Shown piece after piece: positions 35,019 through 46,690 of a DNA stretch of 64,000 nucleotides. Origin of the DNA: Oncomelania hupensis (lineage: Eukaryota > Mollusca > Gastropoda > Littorinimorpha > Pomatiopsidae); NCBI GenBank assembly GCA_036898135.1, contig CM072511.1, positions 39,841,556 through 39,905,555 of the forward strand, given 5' to 3'. The notes under the pieces were generated by a model. The model was not told the origin of the DNA. It saw only the letters and a list, made by a program, of their open reading frames with translations, and searched no databases. Positions within the stretch are counted from its first letter, which is position 1. Each line of letters begins with the position of its first letter. Both the position numbers and the translations under genes were made by a program.

Positions 35019-35142
35019 GCCATAACTCTACAAGATCTATTTCCCTCCCTCCCTCTATCTGTCTCTGTCTCTCCCTCTCTCTCTCTTTCTTTATTTCGTC
35101 TTCTTCTCCTCCCCCTCCTCTTCCTCCGCCTCCTGCTTCTCC

Positions 35143-35844
35143 ACCCCTTGGGGTCATGAGCAATCTTGCCACTGTAGATTGTTCAAACCTATAAAGGGAA
35201 CAGTGAAAGCCACAGTTGAAAACCTGTCTTTCCTTTATAGGCAAGACGCTTCACTGCGGCAACAGTACCCCCGTTGGAGTGCCGGGGGTTTTCAGTATAA
35301 ATAGTATCCCCACTTTATGGAAATTTAGTGCTTTAAATTCCCACTGTCGCTGTCTTCCTCATTTACTCTTTCCTATTCTTGCTCTGTCCTTCACTCTGCT
35401 ATACTATCTTCTTCTTCGCTAGATCAATGACCTACCTTTTTTCTTGAAAACTCTTCCTGGACAAGACTCCTTGTTTGTGTATGAGGTCTGTTGGATCAGC
35501 TTGGGAGTGTTGGACGCTTTCTGCCGGGTGGTCACTAGGGCTTCCTATGAATGTACTATTTAGCACTATAGGCATTTTATATGTATGTGTTTGGTTGATG
35601 ATTTATAATGATGTTTGTATTCTATTTTGTTTTTGTAACCGGGGTGTTCGCGTAGTTGAGGTCAACCCTCAGCCGTCCCCCGCGTGGGATGTCTTTATTG
35701 TAAAGTGACTGGCCGGTGGAGGGCATTCAATTTTCCCACTGGGGTTGTTTCAGCAGATCTTTTATGCGGATCGGGGGTTGTCCGGTCCTGATTTGGCTCG
35801 GAAGAGTCCGCTGGACCTAAAGCAACAATAAATCAATCAATCAA
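35143..35844 (+). mobile_element. full-length retroposon family R, copy II
   Basis: 702 bp with a perfect 12 bp TSD TCCTGCTTCTCC (35131-35142 and 35845-35856). The 5' start (ACCCCTTGGGG) and 3' stem-loop are the same as in copies I and III, with an AATAAATCAAT-type tail. Target is a pyrimidine tract, as in the other two long copies. Identity to copy I is very high by eye, so insertion is recent. Confidence 0.9.
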
Positions 35845-35856
35845 TCCTGCTTCTCC

Positions 35857-35955
35857 TCCTCCTCCTCATCTTCTTCTTCTTCTTCTTCTTCTTCTTCTTC
35901 TTCTTCTTCTTCTTCTTCTTCTTCTTCTTCTTCTTCTTCTTCTTCTTCTTCTTCT
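35857..35955. repeat. (TTC)n microsatellite
   Basis: CTC/TTC run following the right TSD of copy II; part of the original pyrimidine target. Confidence 0.95.
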
Positions 35956-36460
35956 CATCATCATCCTCTTTTTCTCCTCTTCATCCCTTTCTTTGTCTTC
36001 TCTTTTTCTTCTCCTCCTGTAAATCCCTCTTTTTCTATCACTCTGTCTCGTGTTCAGAGGTTGTAGATCTTTCAAGAACGATTTCAGACAGCCGTGTGTA
36101 TGCAAAAGAACACCCAAGCTAAAACTGAATAAACTAAATCCAGAGCTTCTAAAGTTTCAAGACAACGATGATTGCGGGGCAAATAAAAATCTTTCTCAAC
36201 AGTATATATATATCCTCACGATCAGTTTTCCGTCCTGTTTACAAACGGATATACGAACGATCGGGGCCCGCTGGCCAAGCACGCACACACGGACGCACAA
36301 GCACGATCAGTATCGCTTCCTGTTTTCAAAACGCATATACCACAAACGCTCATCCGGTCACGCACGCAAGCACGAACGAACGGGCGTACACTATGCGCAC
36401 GCTTGCGCAAATGCACAAATATACACGGTCGCATGTACGCTAATCCATGTAGGCTACGTG
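35956..36460. other. unassigned
   Basis: Pyrimidine-rich start, then mixed sequence with ACG/CGCACGC-rich patches. No gene recognised. Confidence 0.4.
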
Positions 36461-36461
36461 A

Positions 36462-36463
<2 letters not shown>

Positions 36464-36553
<90 letters not shown>
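36464..36553. repeat. (GA)n microsatellite
   Basis: GA run of about 90 bp. Confidence 0.95.
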
Positions 36554-36558
<5 letters not shown>

Positions 36559-37700
36559 AAAAAAGAGAGTTTCTATCGCTTTCTTTCCCCAAGGTCTTTG
36601 AGCTTTATTGACATTTTCAATCAACTCACTGGCTAATAGTAATTGTACATTAATAGTAATAACATGTTTATTAATTCTAATTTAGTGGTTTCGTGAATCG
36701 TGGGTGCGAAATGTTTTCACTTGAGTGAGTTTCCGACGGCACTATAAGAAAAACCAATGGTTTAAACTTAAACTATTTTCTGCATCGTCTTTTTTGACTT
36801 GACGCCATTCATTTTTAAAGAAGAGGGGAAAAAGCTCCCTCGCAACACCTGGTGACTTTGTGAAGCCATAATAACTGTAGATTGAAATAAAGCAGGAGAA
36901 CAAATTAATAGCTTAAATAAAAGATTTTATTTTTAACTTAGTTTAAGAGGTCACTCTTATTCCATCCAGTACAAACTTGAGGCGGATGTAGAAGAAGAAG
37001 AGAGAGGGGAGGGGGTGTGGTGTGTGTGTGTGTGTGTGTGTCTGCGTGTGTGTGTTTGTGTGCGTGGAGGGATGGGGGAGGCTGTGTGTGGGTGGATGGG
37101 AAGGAAAGTGAAGTGTATCTTTCTGTATTCCTTAGTTCCTCATCGGACATTGTGCGATCACGTTTGTTTGCTGTCAAATCTTTTGCGACATCAGCCATCC
37201 CAAAAGCAGCATTAAAGACTAATTCAACGAACTCACCGCTATCCCTACCACGTCTATACACTCATTTTACGCGCGATTCCCCGCAAACAACTTTGGCATC
37301 AAGGTGTGCCTTTTCCTCAGAGTATAAAGAATGTGTCTTTGGTTCATACCCTCGTATTTACAAATCTTACAAACTTAAACCAACCATCCCCCCACTCAGT
37401 CAACAGGAACAGGTAGGAGGTTTACAGGTTTACAGGTTTACAGTTCATGTGTATATCACGTAGGTAGGTAGGTCAGGCCATTCAGAAATGCAGGACTTAT
37501 ACCCACTGGAATCGATCGTTAAGTCTTTAACAGATTTGCATGACATTCGCCGGAAGCTCAAGGCACAGGCTAGTTAATTTTCACGACAGTAACTGACACA
37601 TTTTGCCCTCTTGCGCCCCGAGCATGTCTCTTGTCACATGGAGTTGTGTGCCATACAAGTAGGCATCAGAATGGATTGCATGTAAAATCCTATCTCGATT
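36554..37700. other. unassigned with (TG)n
   Basis: (TG)n at about 37017-37063 and a GGTTTACA triplicate at 37418-37444. A short minus-strand frame near 37120-37260 is discussed among rejected items. Confidence 0.4.
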
Positions 37701-37708
37701 TTAAAAAA

Positions 37709-37760
37709 CAAACAAACAAACAAACAAACAAACAAACAAACAAACAACAACAACAACAAA
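37709..37760. repeat. (AAAC)n microsatellite
   Basis: AAAC units 37709-37748, then CAA units. Confidence 0.95.
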
Positions 37761-38134
37761 CACACACTCGCATTGGATTTATGGCACCTTTTCCTCAAAC
37801 TATAATCGGCAAAGGCGCGGAATCAGTACGCCTCTTGTTTATTTATACAGTGTCTTACGCTCTCTGTTTTTGTTTGTTTTGTTTAAACGAACATGAGCTT
37901 ACCTGCTAACACAAGTCCGCGTTTTACCTCATACATGTAGATACGATAGTTTCTATTGCCGATGTTTGAAATCAGCATCAGCGAACCTACAATCTCTTTC
38001 AGTGTTCAAAATCAGCAGTTGGCCACCCCATAGTCGATAGTAAAGGCTAAAAGAAGGAATTCTCTCATATCTTTACGACCCAGGTAAACTCAACCGAAGC
38101 TAGGAATTCCTCGTCACGAAGAAGAGTCACACGC
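37761..38134. other. unassigned
   Basis: Nothing recognised. Confidence 0.4.
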
Positions 38135-38146
38135 TATGGAATGAAC

Positions 38147-38211
38147 ATTACATTACATTATATGATTATTGCTTTAGGTCCAGCGGACTCTTCCGAGCCA
38201 AATCAGGACCA
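38147..38211 (-). mobile_element. 65 bp mini-insertion of family R 3' end (copy b)
   Basis: Perfect 12 bp TSD TATGGAATGAAC at 38135-38146 and 38212-38223. On the minus strand it starts TGGTCCTGATTTGGC, contains the stem-loop and ends in an ATAATGTAATGTAAT tail, the tail type of the short subfamily (copies IV and V). Confidence 0.9.
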
Positions 38212-38282
38212 TATGGAATGAACAAGAACTGACATTTGAACGCCACCATCAATCAGATTGCAAATCCAGACTTACCTGGAAT

Positions 38283-38500
38283 AATCTGATTGAATCGCGA
38301 ATCAGAAGGAGCTAAATGTCGGCCGGTCTGTCAGTCCGTCAGTTGTACGTCGTATCTCAACAACCACTGAATGGGATGTGTCCAAACTTCATCAGAACGT
38401 TACCAGCATTTGTTACTAGCCTCCAGTACCATTGCATTTGCTTTACCCCCAAAGTTCAAGGTCGCTGGGGTCATTTCTTTGCTAAACTCGTTTGTCACTA
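38283..38500 (-). repeat. repeat A, diverged copy 6
   Basis: On the minus strand it shows the family order: AGCGACCTTGAAC, GTAAAGCAAATGCAATGG, GATGAAGTTTGG, CATTCAGTGGTTGTTGAGAT and the ACGGACTGACAGACCGGCC segment. Confidence 0.55.
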
Positions 38501-38597
38501 AACCTTAAAAAAAAAACAACAACAACGCTGAACCAAGAATGAGTATTCAGATTCTTCAGCTAATGACCCATCATTTTGTGGTAGTCGGATGTTGTTA

Positions 38598-38599
<2 letters not shown>

Positions 38600-38631
<32 letters not shown>

Positions 38632-38785
38632 TGTGTGTGTGTGTTTGTTTACTTGCGTGTGTGTGGTGGGGGGGGGGGGGGGGAGGAATAGGGGAGGAGA
38701 GTGTCGGTTCTTCGGTTCTCTGTTCAAGGCCTTAAAAAAAAATTTCTGGTCAATCGCCTTTGCTCTCTCTTTTTCTCTCTCTGTC

Positions 38786-38843
<58 letters not shown>
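38600..38843. repeat. (TG)n, G16 run and (TC)n
   Basis: TG run to about 38645, a 16-base G homopolymer at 38668-38683 and a TC run about 38780-38843. Confidence 0.9.
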
Positions 38844-38846
<3 letters not shown>

Positions 38847-38972
38847 GGTCAAGGTTACCGAGGTCAATTAGCATATAAACGCGCTTAAAATTTTTATATC
38901 AAAATTGACAAAACAGATTTATTTTTAATCATTTGTTTTCGCTTACAAAAAAAGTTCAATGCTTGATCCATC

Positions 38973-38975
<3 letters not shown>

Positions 38976-39018
<43 letters not shown>

Positions 39019-39056
39019 CGCGCGCGCGAGATGTGTGTGTGTGTGTGTGCGCGCGT
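38976..39056. repeat. (TG)n with CG interruption
   Basis: TG run with a CGCGCGCG island near 39020, then TG and CG alternation; potential Z-DNA-forming purine-pyrimidine alternation. Confidence 0.85.
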
Positions 39057-39726
39057 GCAATATATATGCAAATGTGTGTGGGTGGGTGTGCTCTGGATAC
39101 ACACATGAATAGCTTACAGTCTTGATTTTCCCTTTTGTGGAGCAAGCTAACGCACTGTAGTGGTAGTAGCTCGTAGTCGATATTCGTGAAACAGATCTAA
39201 TCTGTCACCGGCGTTGCGAGTGATGTAGACTGTTTAATAGATAGGCTGCATATGACTAGATCGCAGAAAAAAGAACCCCAGCAGCAACATATAAGCCTAC
39301 ATTCTACTGCTACAGCGCAAAAGCTATTCATGGTCACAATAATAAAAGCAATGAGCGTTGTTTTGAATAGATATGCTATACATATATGACTGCTGATCGC
39401 AGAAAAAACCTAATGCATTCTATTGTACGTACCACACAAGCTATTCAGGATCACAACACTAAAAGTTAATACTCTCTGGAACACATCTTGGCATCGAAAA
39501 CAATCGCGAACTTCCGATACTAATCCTTGAAAAGTATAACTTCCTGCATACAATCAGAATAAGAGTCGTTGGATTTATCTTTTTGTGTGTGAGAAGAAAT
39601 AATAATGGCTGTGCTTCACTTCCTGTACAGCGATTCATAGACTGATACAATGAAACAACAAGATGTCCGGGACTATGAGTTGAACCAACCAATCACTGAC
39701 AACGCCCATTCAGAAATTAACTGTTG
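39057..39726. other. unassigned
   Basis: Contains two related short blocks (GATCGCAGAAAAAA at about 39260 and 39395). Otherwise nothing recognised. Confidence 0.4.
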
Positions 39727-41950
39727 ATCCTATCCTATCCTATCCTGTCCCATAAACCCGAAGGTCGTAAGGCACCACAGATGATCGCTTAACCAGCATA
39801 CTCCTGGTCCATCTTTCTCTGTCCTCAGCAGCCCTCATGGCTTCGCTCAGTGTCAAACCAGTCCATTCTCGAATGTTGTCCTCCCACCTCTTTTTCGGTC
39901 TCCCCCTTCCTCTACCTCCTTGCACCGTGCCTTGCAGAATGGTCTTTGCAAGGCCTGATGATCTGGTGACGTGGCCATACCATCGGAGCTTCCGTTTCTT
40001 CACCACTGTGAGCAGGTCATCGTGTTGTCCAATGGCTTGTGTGATGGTCTGTCGGACTTCAACGTTGGTGATGTGTTGGGTATAGGAAATGCACAGAAGT
40101 CTTCTGTAGCACCTCATCTCCATGCTTTGTATTCTTCGTTGGAGATCTGCTGTGAGGGTCCATGCTTCGCAAGCATATAGGAAGATGGAGATGACCAGAG
40201 AGCGCAGCAGTCTTACTTTGGAATGTAGACTGATGGTTCTGTCTTTCCAAATGGGCTTCAACCTTGTCAGGGCAGCAGTTGTTTGTGCGATCCTGGAGAG
40301 GACTTCCTGTCGAAACCCATTGTCTGACACAATGGCTCCTAAATATTTGAAGCTGTGCACTGTGTTGAGGGATTGGCCTTGTACTTTGATGTCCGTGTTG
40401 ATGCCATTGGTGTTAGTGGTCATCATTTTGGTCTTCTCTGCACTTATTTCCATTCCATAAGCTCTGGAGGTGGTGTCAAGCCTCTGTACAAGCTGTTCAA
40501 GTTCTTGTTCCTCTCCAGCCAATCCATCAATATCATCCGCAAAACGAAGATTGGAGATTGCTCTGCCCCCTATGCTGACTGTGCCTTCGTGATCTGCAAG
40601 AGCATCTGACATGATGCGCTCTAGGAAGATGTTGAAGAGTGTTGGAGAGAGTAGGCATCCTTGACGCACACCGATTGTTGTTCTGAACCAGTTCCCGATG
40701 ACGCTGTTATGGAGGACTGCACTGGTAGCCTTGTCATACAGGCTTTTGATGACTTCTATAATTTTAGGGCTGATGTTGTACACTTTCATGGTTGCCCATA
40801 GAGCTGCATGCCAGACTCGGTCAAATGCCTTCTTGAAGTCTATGAACACATGATATAGATGTTGTTGGTGCTGTAGGTATTTCTCACAGATTATTCTGAG
40901 GTTGAAAATCTGTTCAGTGGTACTTCGCCCTGCCATGAATCCTGCTTGTTCTTCAGCTATGATTTGTTCAGCTTGTGGTTTCAACCTGTTGAGTATTATT
41001 TTCAGGAGGACCTTGCTGGGATGGCTGATGAGGCTGATGGTGCGGTAATTTTCACACTCCTGAAGGTTACCTTTTTTGGGAAGAGTGATGACAAGCGACT
41101 GGGTCCATGGTGTAGGCCATTCCCCACTCTGCCAGATCTTGTTACAGATAATGGTGAGAGCATCAGTCATCGCTTCTCCTCCTGCTTGTAGCAGTTCCGC
41201 TGGTATGTTGTCCACTCCCGCTGACTTCCCTTTCTTCAGCGATTGCACTGCTGCCTCAACTTCTTCCCGGAGAATTGGGAGGATTTCTTCTTCTTCTCTG
41301 CTCTCGGGACATGCTAGAACTGATGGGTCTCCATTTGGTGTATGGTTGTAAAGGTCAGAGCAGTACTCTGTCCATCTGTCCAAGACTTCTTGTTCTTCTG
41401 TAAGGCAAATGCCAGACTTGCTTTGGATAGTGGAGACTTTGGGCTGTTTAACACTTGTCAGCCGCTTCACAGTCTGGTAGGCCTTCTTGCTGTTGTTCTT
41501 GTTCAGATTGTTCTCTATTTCCTGGCATTGATCTTCTATCCAGTTCTCCTTTGCTATGCGCATGCCTTTTCGGATGTCATTGTTGATTTTTCGGTAGACA
41601 TCAGCTCCCTGTGAGGTGTTCTTTTTCTTTTTTAACTCTCTTCGTTTATCACACAGATCCAAAAGTTCAGGAGTGATCCACGGCTTCTTCTTTGGTCGGT
41701 GCTTGCCAAGGATCTCAGTGGCGGCATCTGTTACAGCTGAGTTGAAGGTATTGGTCATGGTGTTGACATCTACTTCGCCTGCCCCCAAAATAAGCAGTGG
41801 TGCAAATTTCCCTCCAATTGTGGCCTGAAATATTTTTGCCACCTCCGGGTCTTGCAGTTTGTCCAGGTCGAACTTCAGCCTAGTGCACTTTGCTGTATTT
41901 ACTCTCTTCAAATGGAGCCGGAAAGACATCATCACGATCGAGGACAATTA
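39727..41950 (-). mobile_element. RTE-like LINE, nearly complete RT, 5'-truncated
   Basis: Minus-strand non-LTR retrotransposon ending at the left in a (GGATA)n tail (39728-39745) typical of this family (also at 1490, 16420 and 47152). It is truncated at about 41950, just at the end of the endonuclease domain, so ORF1 and the nuclease are missing. Short 3' tandem tails and the C-terminal WYGH domain fit RTE-type LINEs; clade assignment is from memory. No convincing TSD was seen. Confidence 0.85.
39740..41947 (-). CDS. reverse transcriptase of RTE-like LINE (5' partial)
   Basis: 735 uninterrupted codons. The first residues (IVMMSFRLHLK) correspond to the last strand of the endonuclease after its SDH motif, so there is no genuine start. 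A Lys-rich linker (RPKKKPWITPELLDLCDKRR) follows. RT motifs in order: VDNIPAELLQAGG (about residue 245), VITLPKKG and ENYRTISLI (about 285-300), AGFMAGRSTTEQIF (about 335), FIDFKKAFDRVWH (about 370), GVRQGCLLSPTLFN (about 430), catalytic RFADDIDGLA (about 470), and KTKMMTTN, followed by the KYLGAIVS block. The C-terminal domain has YACEAWTLTADLQ, RWYGHVTRSSG and GRPKKRWEDNIREWTG. It would copy its RNA by target-primed reverse transcription. Without the nuclease it cannot act alone. The open frame implies recent insertion. Confidence 0.9.
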   Translation of the reverse strand: MSSIVMMSFRLHLKRVNTAKCTRLKFDLDKLQDPEVAKIFQATIGGKFAPLLILGAGEVDVNTMTNTFNSAVTDAATEILGKHRPKKKPWITPELLDLCDKRRELKKKKNTSQGADVYRKINNDIRKGMRIAKENWIEDQCQEIENNLNKNNSKKAYQTVKRLTSVKQPKVSTIQSKSGICLTEEQEVLDRWTEYCSDLYNHTPNGDPSVLACPESREEEEILPILREEVEAAVQSLKKGKSAGVDNIPAELLQAGGEAMTDALTIICNKIWQSGEWPTPWTQSLVITLPKKGNLQECENYRTISLISHPSKVLLKIILNRLKPQAEQIIAEEQAGFMAGRSTTEQIFNLRIICEKYLQHQQHLYHVFIDFKKAFDRVWHAALWATMKVYNISPKIIEVIKSLYDKATSAVLHNSVIGNWFRTTIGVRQGCLLSPTLFNIFLERIMSDALADHEGTVSIGGRAISNLRFADDIDGLAGEEQELEQLVQRLDTTSRAYGMEISAEKTKMMTTNTNGINTDIKVQGQSLNTVHSFKYLGAIVSDNGFRQEVLSRIAQTTAALTRLKPIWKDRTISLHSKVRLLRSLVISIFLYACEAWTLTADLQRRIQSMEMRCYRRLLCISYTQHITNVEVRQTITQAIGQHDDLLTVVKKRKLRWYGHVTRSSGLAKTILQGTVQGGRGRGRPKKRWEDNIREWTGLTLSEAMRAAEDRERWTRSMLVKRSSVVPYDLRVYGTG

Positions 41951-43161
41951 TTTTGGTTAAGATCGTTCAATGCATGGGGTCTCTTTAACAACGAAATAAA
42001 GCGAACTTCTCCCACGCCATCCTACTATTAAGGATCGTGTGGTCGATCAAGTTGAAAGTCATTGTACTGTATTTTTGTGATGAAACAACCGATTTTCAAC
42101 AATCTCTCTGTGAAGATTAGGTTCCGTGTGTTTTCAGGAAAACAAATGCCTTGTGAAAGCGTGCGTCGAGCGTTTGTAGATGTTTAATGTACGCCTACAG
42201 TATTTAAAAAAGTTAGTGCGACTTATTGGAAACAAAGTATGTTAAAAGTTTTCTGATGAAAACAAAACTTCACAACTCGTTCAGAGTATATTTTGTAGCT
42301 GGAGATACGACTAAACGGGTGAAATTCACAACACTTTAGAGAACCGGGCCTACTTGTTTGCCTTTGGTTATGCACAGTTTGCACTCAGTAGGCTAACAAT
42401 CATAATTGTTTAACATAATACATCAGTTCCGTTACATTATTGTGAAAAAAACGTTTGTAGTGCAGTATATAGGCTTACGCAATTCACAATCAGTCTCTTT
42501 GTGAATCCTGAACCTTGAACCCTTCACGTCCTTTCCGACCCACGTATTGGTTTATTTCGTCTGAGTTTTAATTGTCTAGCTAAACAATTTTTTTTATTGT
42601 TGGCTTACAAAAGTTAAGGACCTGCCCGCGCCCAAGGTTAAGACTGCTGTATAAACTATATTCAAGAAATCAATCTGGGCTTGCTGAAGTCTCGTGCACT
42701 GTTTTTCCATATATAAAGTAGTTTCCAACCGTTACTGTTATTTTGTCATTCACTATTTTGGTTGTTTCTTCCAACCCCCCTCCCCACCATCACCTCCATC
42801 ACTCCTAACCCCCTGTAATCTTTTGATTTTGTAATGAGTAGTCTACTACTACATTTTTCTACCATGCCTTTTTTTTCAGCAATCTTTCTACTCTCAATCA
42901 GACTTTAGTGCTGTAATTCGAACTGTCGAATAGTTTAAGACAAGTGCGTTCCAAGTCAAAGCATCGTCCCTCAGAGAAGCGCATCGAATAAATACGAAGT
43001 AGGACTATTAAGTTTGGTGATGGTGTCATCAATTTGAGCTCATTTGTCCCACGTACTCTGCATAATTATATATTATACCGACTGTCAAAGAATTTGTAGA
43101 CAGGGTTTCAAGTCCAGCACTAGCCCTTGCCTCGGAGGATCGTACACGAAGGAAGACTAGT
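41951..43161. other. unassigned
   Basis: 1.2 kb of AT-rich sequence with no long frame and no repeat recognised. Confidence 0.4.
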
Positions 43162-43172
43162 ATGTGGAATAT

Positions 43173-43755
43173 ACCCCCGTTGGGGTGCCGGGGGTTTCAG
43201 TATAAATAGTATCCCCACTTTCTGGAAATTTAGTGTTTTAAATTCCCACTGTCGCTGTCTTTCTCATTTGCTCTTTCTCATTCCTGCTCTGTTCTATCAA
43301 TCTGCTATACTATCGTCTTCTTCGCTAGCCCAGTCTCCTACCTTTTTTCTTGAAAACTCTTCCGGGATAAGACTCCTTATTTGTGTATGAGGTCTGTTGG
43401 ATCAGCTTGGGAATATTGGACGCTTTCTGCCAGGTGGTCACTAGGGCTTCCTATGATGTTATTATTTAGCAATGTAGGCATTTTATATGTATGTGTTTAG
43501 TTGATAATTTATAATGATGTGTGTATTCTATTTTGTTTTTGTAAACGGGGGTTCGATAAGTTGGGGTGAAGCCTCAGCCGTCCCCTGCGTGGGATGTCTT
43601 TATTGTAAAGTGACTGGCTGGTGGAGAGCTTACGGATTTACCACTAGGGTTGTTTGAGCAGATCTTTTATGCGGATCGGGGGTTGTCCGGTCCTGATTTG
43701 GCTCGGAAGAGTCCGCTGGACCTAAAGCAATAATAATGTTATGTAATGTTATGTA
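43173..43755 (+). mobile_element. retroposon family R, short subfamily, copy V
   Basis: 583 bp bounded by a perfect 11 bp TSD ATGTGGAATAT (43162-43172 and 43756-43766). It starts ACCCCCGTTGGGGTGCC, which can fold with CCGGGGG, and ends in an AATAATGTTATGTAATGTT tail. The same start and tail type as copy IV show a second subfamily with its own 5' end. Confidence 0.9.
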
Positions 43756-43766
43756 ATGTGGAATAT

Positions 43767-43974
43767 GCTTTGATCAACTTCAGTCCCGTTGTTATGTTTT
43801 GTTTTCTTCCCTCGTTGAACTGTATACTGTTAACATTGTTGCAAGTCAACAACTTGCGTCTTGCATTTTTCAATGTTTGCACTGTCCGATAGCACTTTTC
43901 TATGTAGTTGGTTACACTAAAATGCCTTATGTCCTTGGAGTATCGTATCTTATCTTTTTGAATTTGACTATTTG
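43767..43974. other. unassigned
   Basis: Possibly older family R sequence between copy V and the degenerate fragment; not resolved. Confidence 0.3.
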
Positions 43975-44145
43975 TTGTAAGTGACCGACTGGTGGAGTGC
44001 TTCAGAGTTACCATTAGGTGTTTTTTTTACAGATCCTTTTATACGATCGGGTGTGTTTGATGTCTCTTTTCAACCAAGTTGTGGTTTTTTTTTTTTTCCC
44101 CCTTTGATTCGGCGTTGTGCAGTCCGATGGACCCTATAAAAATGA
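43975..44145 (+). mobile_element. degenerate 3' fragment of family R or its LINE
   Basis: Reads GTGACCGACTGGTGGAGTGC, ACAGATCCTTTTATACGATC, then a T-run and GCAGTCCGATGGACCCTATA. The CCCTATAAA ending resembles the decayed LINE (21820) more than the CTAAAGCAA ending of the retroposons. Confidence 0.65.
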
Positions 44146-44475
44146 TTAACTAACTATCTAACCATTTAATTAACAACTATGCTGCTGAAGATGCTATTGA
44201 TCAACTTGAGTTCATTTGCATTGTTATGTTTCGATACTCGTTCAACTGTTAACATATCTATTGCTATTATATTAACAATAGTTACCATTTCCAACCAACC
44301 CCCGACACCACAGCTCCTTTACAATTCCTCCCCTCTCCCATGCAACCTTTCCCTTTCATCACCTTCACCCTCTCCCTTCTTCATTCCTCTCAAAGGGTCA
44401 CACCTCGTGAGAAATGCCCCCAAAAGAACTTTTTGAAATATGTCAGGAATGTTTATATCAACTTTAGTTTCCGTA
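44146..44475. other. unassigned
   Basis: Nothing recognised. Confidence 0.4.
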
Positions 44476-44477
44476 TC

Positions 44478-44562
44478 ACACACACAAACACAAGCACACA
44501 CACCCACACACACCTACACACACACACACCCACACACACGCATACACACACACCCACACAAC
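44478..44562. repeat. (CA)n microsatellite
   Basis: Imperfect CA array with CCCA interruptions. Confidence 0.9.
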
Positions 44563-44744
44563 AATAACAACCACAAAAATACCCCACACACTGCCAAAAA
44601 AAAAAATCTTTTTTCCCCTGAATATAGGAGCCTAGGAGCCCTGTGCAGATGACGTAACAACAGGGGATGTGTGACATTCGATTATTCCCCTTGACAGAAT
44701 CGTCGTTCTTCTGCTGTCCACTCACACAGGGTAAATGACACTGG

Positions 44745-44838
44745 TAGAGTCCCTCTCAATAAGTGGAGATTCGAACCTAAGGCTCTGTTAGTCTCCACTA
44801 TAGTATAGAGTGTGCTTTTCCACTATGCCAGTCTTCGT
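44745..44838 (-). other. tRNA-like SINE head
   Basis: Minus strand has TGGCATAGTGG (A-box-like) and AGGTTCGAATCTCC (B-box) about 55 bp apart. The stems do not fold into a normal tRNA. Probably a SINE head or tRNA pseudogene. Confidence 0.4.
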
Positions 44839-45815
44839 CAACTTTTACAATCAGTTGCTTGCGCATGCCGAAATCTTGCACACATGTTTTTTTAAAATAC
44901 AAAAATCTCCGTTTTACGTTAATGCTAAATGACAAAGCCAATGGCAATTCCCCTGGTTCTGCTGGTTGTGAGTGAGTGAGTGAGTGTGTGTGTGTGTGTG
45001 TGTGTACGTGTGTGTGTGAGTGGGTACTTGTTTAACCGTAAAACTGGGGATTTTTTCATATAAATATGGTAAGTAAAAATCTTCCCCATTTTTTTAAAAA
45101 CATATTTTCCACTCGAAAACAGCATGGTACAAACGTAAATATCGAGAAATTGCATCTTCCCAATTTGTCGAAAAGTGGGGTAGACAAGTGGGTAAATTAT
45201 ACACACCTGTATAGTAAGCTGCGCTACGAACAAAATCAAGTTTAAAGGGGCAGATTACCCTTCAATCCTGTACGTTATTCATAAATCTACTTAATTTTAT
45301 CAAATACAACATTTGATTTGTAAATATCAATGAGAAAAAGACCATTCCCCAATTTTACCCTGTTATGGTAACAATCTCGATTGATCGGCTTATACACGTG
45401 TGTGTGTGTGTGTGTGCGTGTGTGTGTGTGTGTTCGTGTGTGCGTGTGTTTTGTTCCAAAGCACGCGCGCGCGCGTTTGTGTGTGGGTGTTTGTTTTGTG
45501 TGTGTGTGTGTGTGTGTGTGTGTTTTTGTGATTGTGCGTGTGTGTGAGTGTGATTGCGTGGGTGTACTCGTTTGCGAGTATGATTGCGTGTATGTGTGCG
45601 TTGTAGATCTGGAATACTTAAAGGGACCCACTTTGACCGCGCCCCTTCGACAGATTCTTTAAACCTTCACAGTGAGTGTTGACCCACCCCCCAAAAAATA
45701 AGCTTACTACAAAAAATAACTATTAAAAGTTTAGTTATTTTAATTTTTAAATCACTAAATTCCATACTTATTGTCCCTATTTATAGCAACCGCTAAGCGC
45801 CATTCTTGCGCTAAA
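44839..45815. other. unassigned with (TG)n patches
   Basis: TG-rich patches at about 44970-45020, 45399-45435 and 45480-45545, with a CGCGCGCGCG island near 45466. The rest is AT-rich. Confidence 0.5.
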
Positions 45816-45816
45816 A

Positions 45817-45827
45817 ATATATATATA

Positions 45828-45905
<78 letters not shown>

Positions 45906-45910
45906 ATATA
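45817..45910. repeat. (TA)n array
   Basis: About 90 bp of TA repeats with one phase change (ATATTATAT) near 45835; able to extrude as a cruciform. Confidence 0.95.
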
Positions 45911-46109
45911 GGCAGAATCTTTTTTTTTTTAAAGTTGCTTGGTGAGTTTTTTGTGTGTTTGTTTTAGGTTGTTACAATAGACCTTACTCTACTCTAAAAA
46001 CCAAAAACAAACGCAATGTTGAAGCCGCGTAGTTAATTCAGAAATAGGGTCAAAGATCTCGTCCAAATGTAAACGCTACTTTCAAATTGGGTGCACTTTA
46101 AAAGTATTA

Positions 46110-46110
<1 letters not shown>
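45911..46110. other. unassigned
   Basis: Nothing recognised. Confidence 0.4.
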
Positions 46111-46352
<242 letters not shown>

Positions 46353-46515
46353 TGCTGGACTCCAACGGGTGCAGAGATCCCAAAGATACGCACACACTCA
46401 CACGCACACACACACACGTACGAACACATATCCTGTATTTCAGACCAAAAAGAAAGAAAAATCAGAAAATGGAGAAGAAGGAGGAAGAGGAGGATTTTGA
46501 AAATATTTTTCCCTG

Positions 46516-46690
46516 ACTTAAAAGACACTGATGCTCATGGCCTAGGTGGGTGAGTGGCAGTTACATAAATACGATGATGATCAGTATAAGAATTCAAGCT
46601 GACGCCTATGAGGTCTTGAGGTAGAGTCTGTATTGGCCAGTGCCTAGAGCAGCTCTTGAACTGGAAAAGCTCAATATAAGTATGGCGGAA
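46516..46690 (+). mobile_element. SINE family M 3' part
   Basis: Matches family M from AAAAGACACTGATGCTCATG through GGTGGGTGAGTGGCAG to GGCCAGTGCC...GAGCAGCTCTTGAACTGG. tRNA head missing. Confidence 0.7.

Noticed and set aside
36938..37261. Minus-strand frame with MADVAKDLTANKRDRTMSDEE
   Set aside because: It has protein-like composition but runs into a CA-repeat without a splice donor, and no family is recognised. Kept only as a note.
39727..41950. TSD for the main RTE-like LINE copy
   Set aside because: AACTGTTG on the left and ATTTTGG/TTAAG on the right do not match; the insertion may have altered its target.
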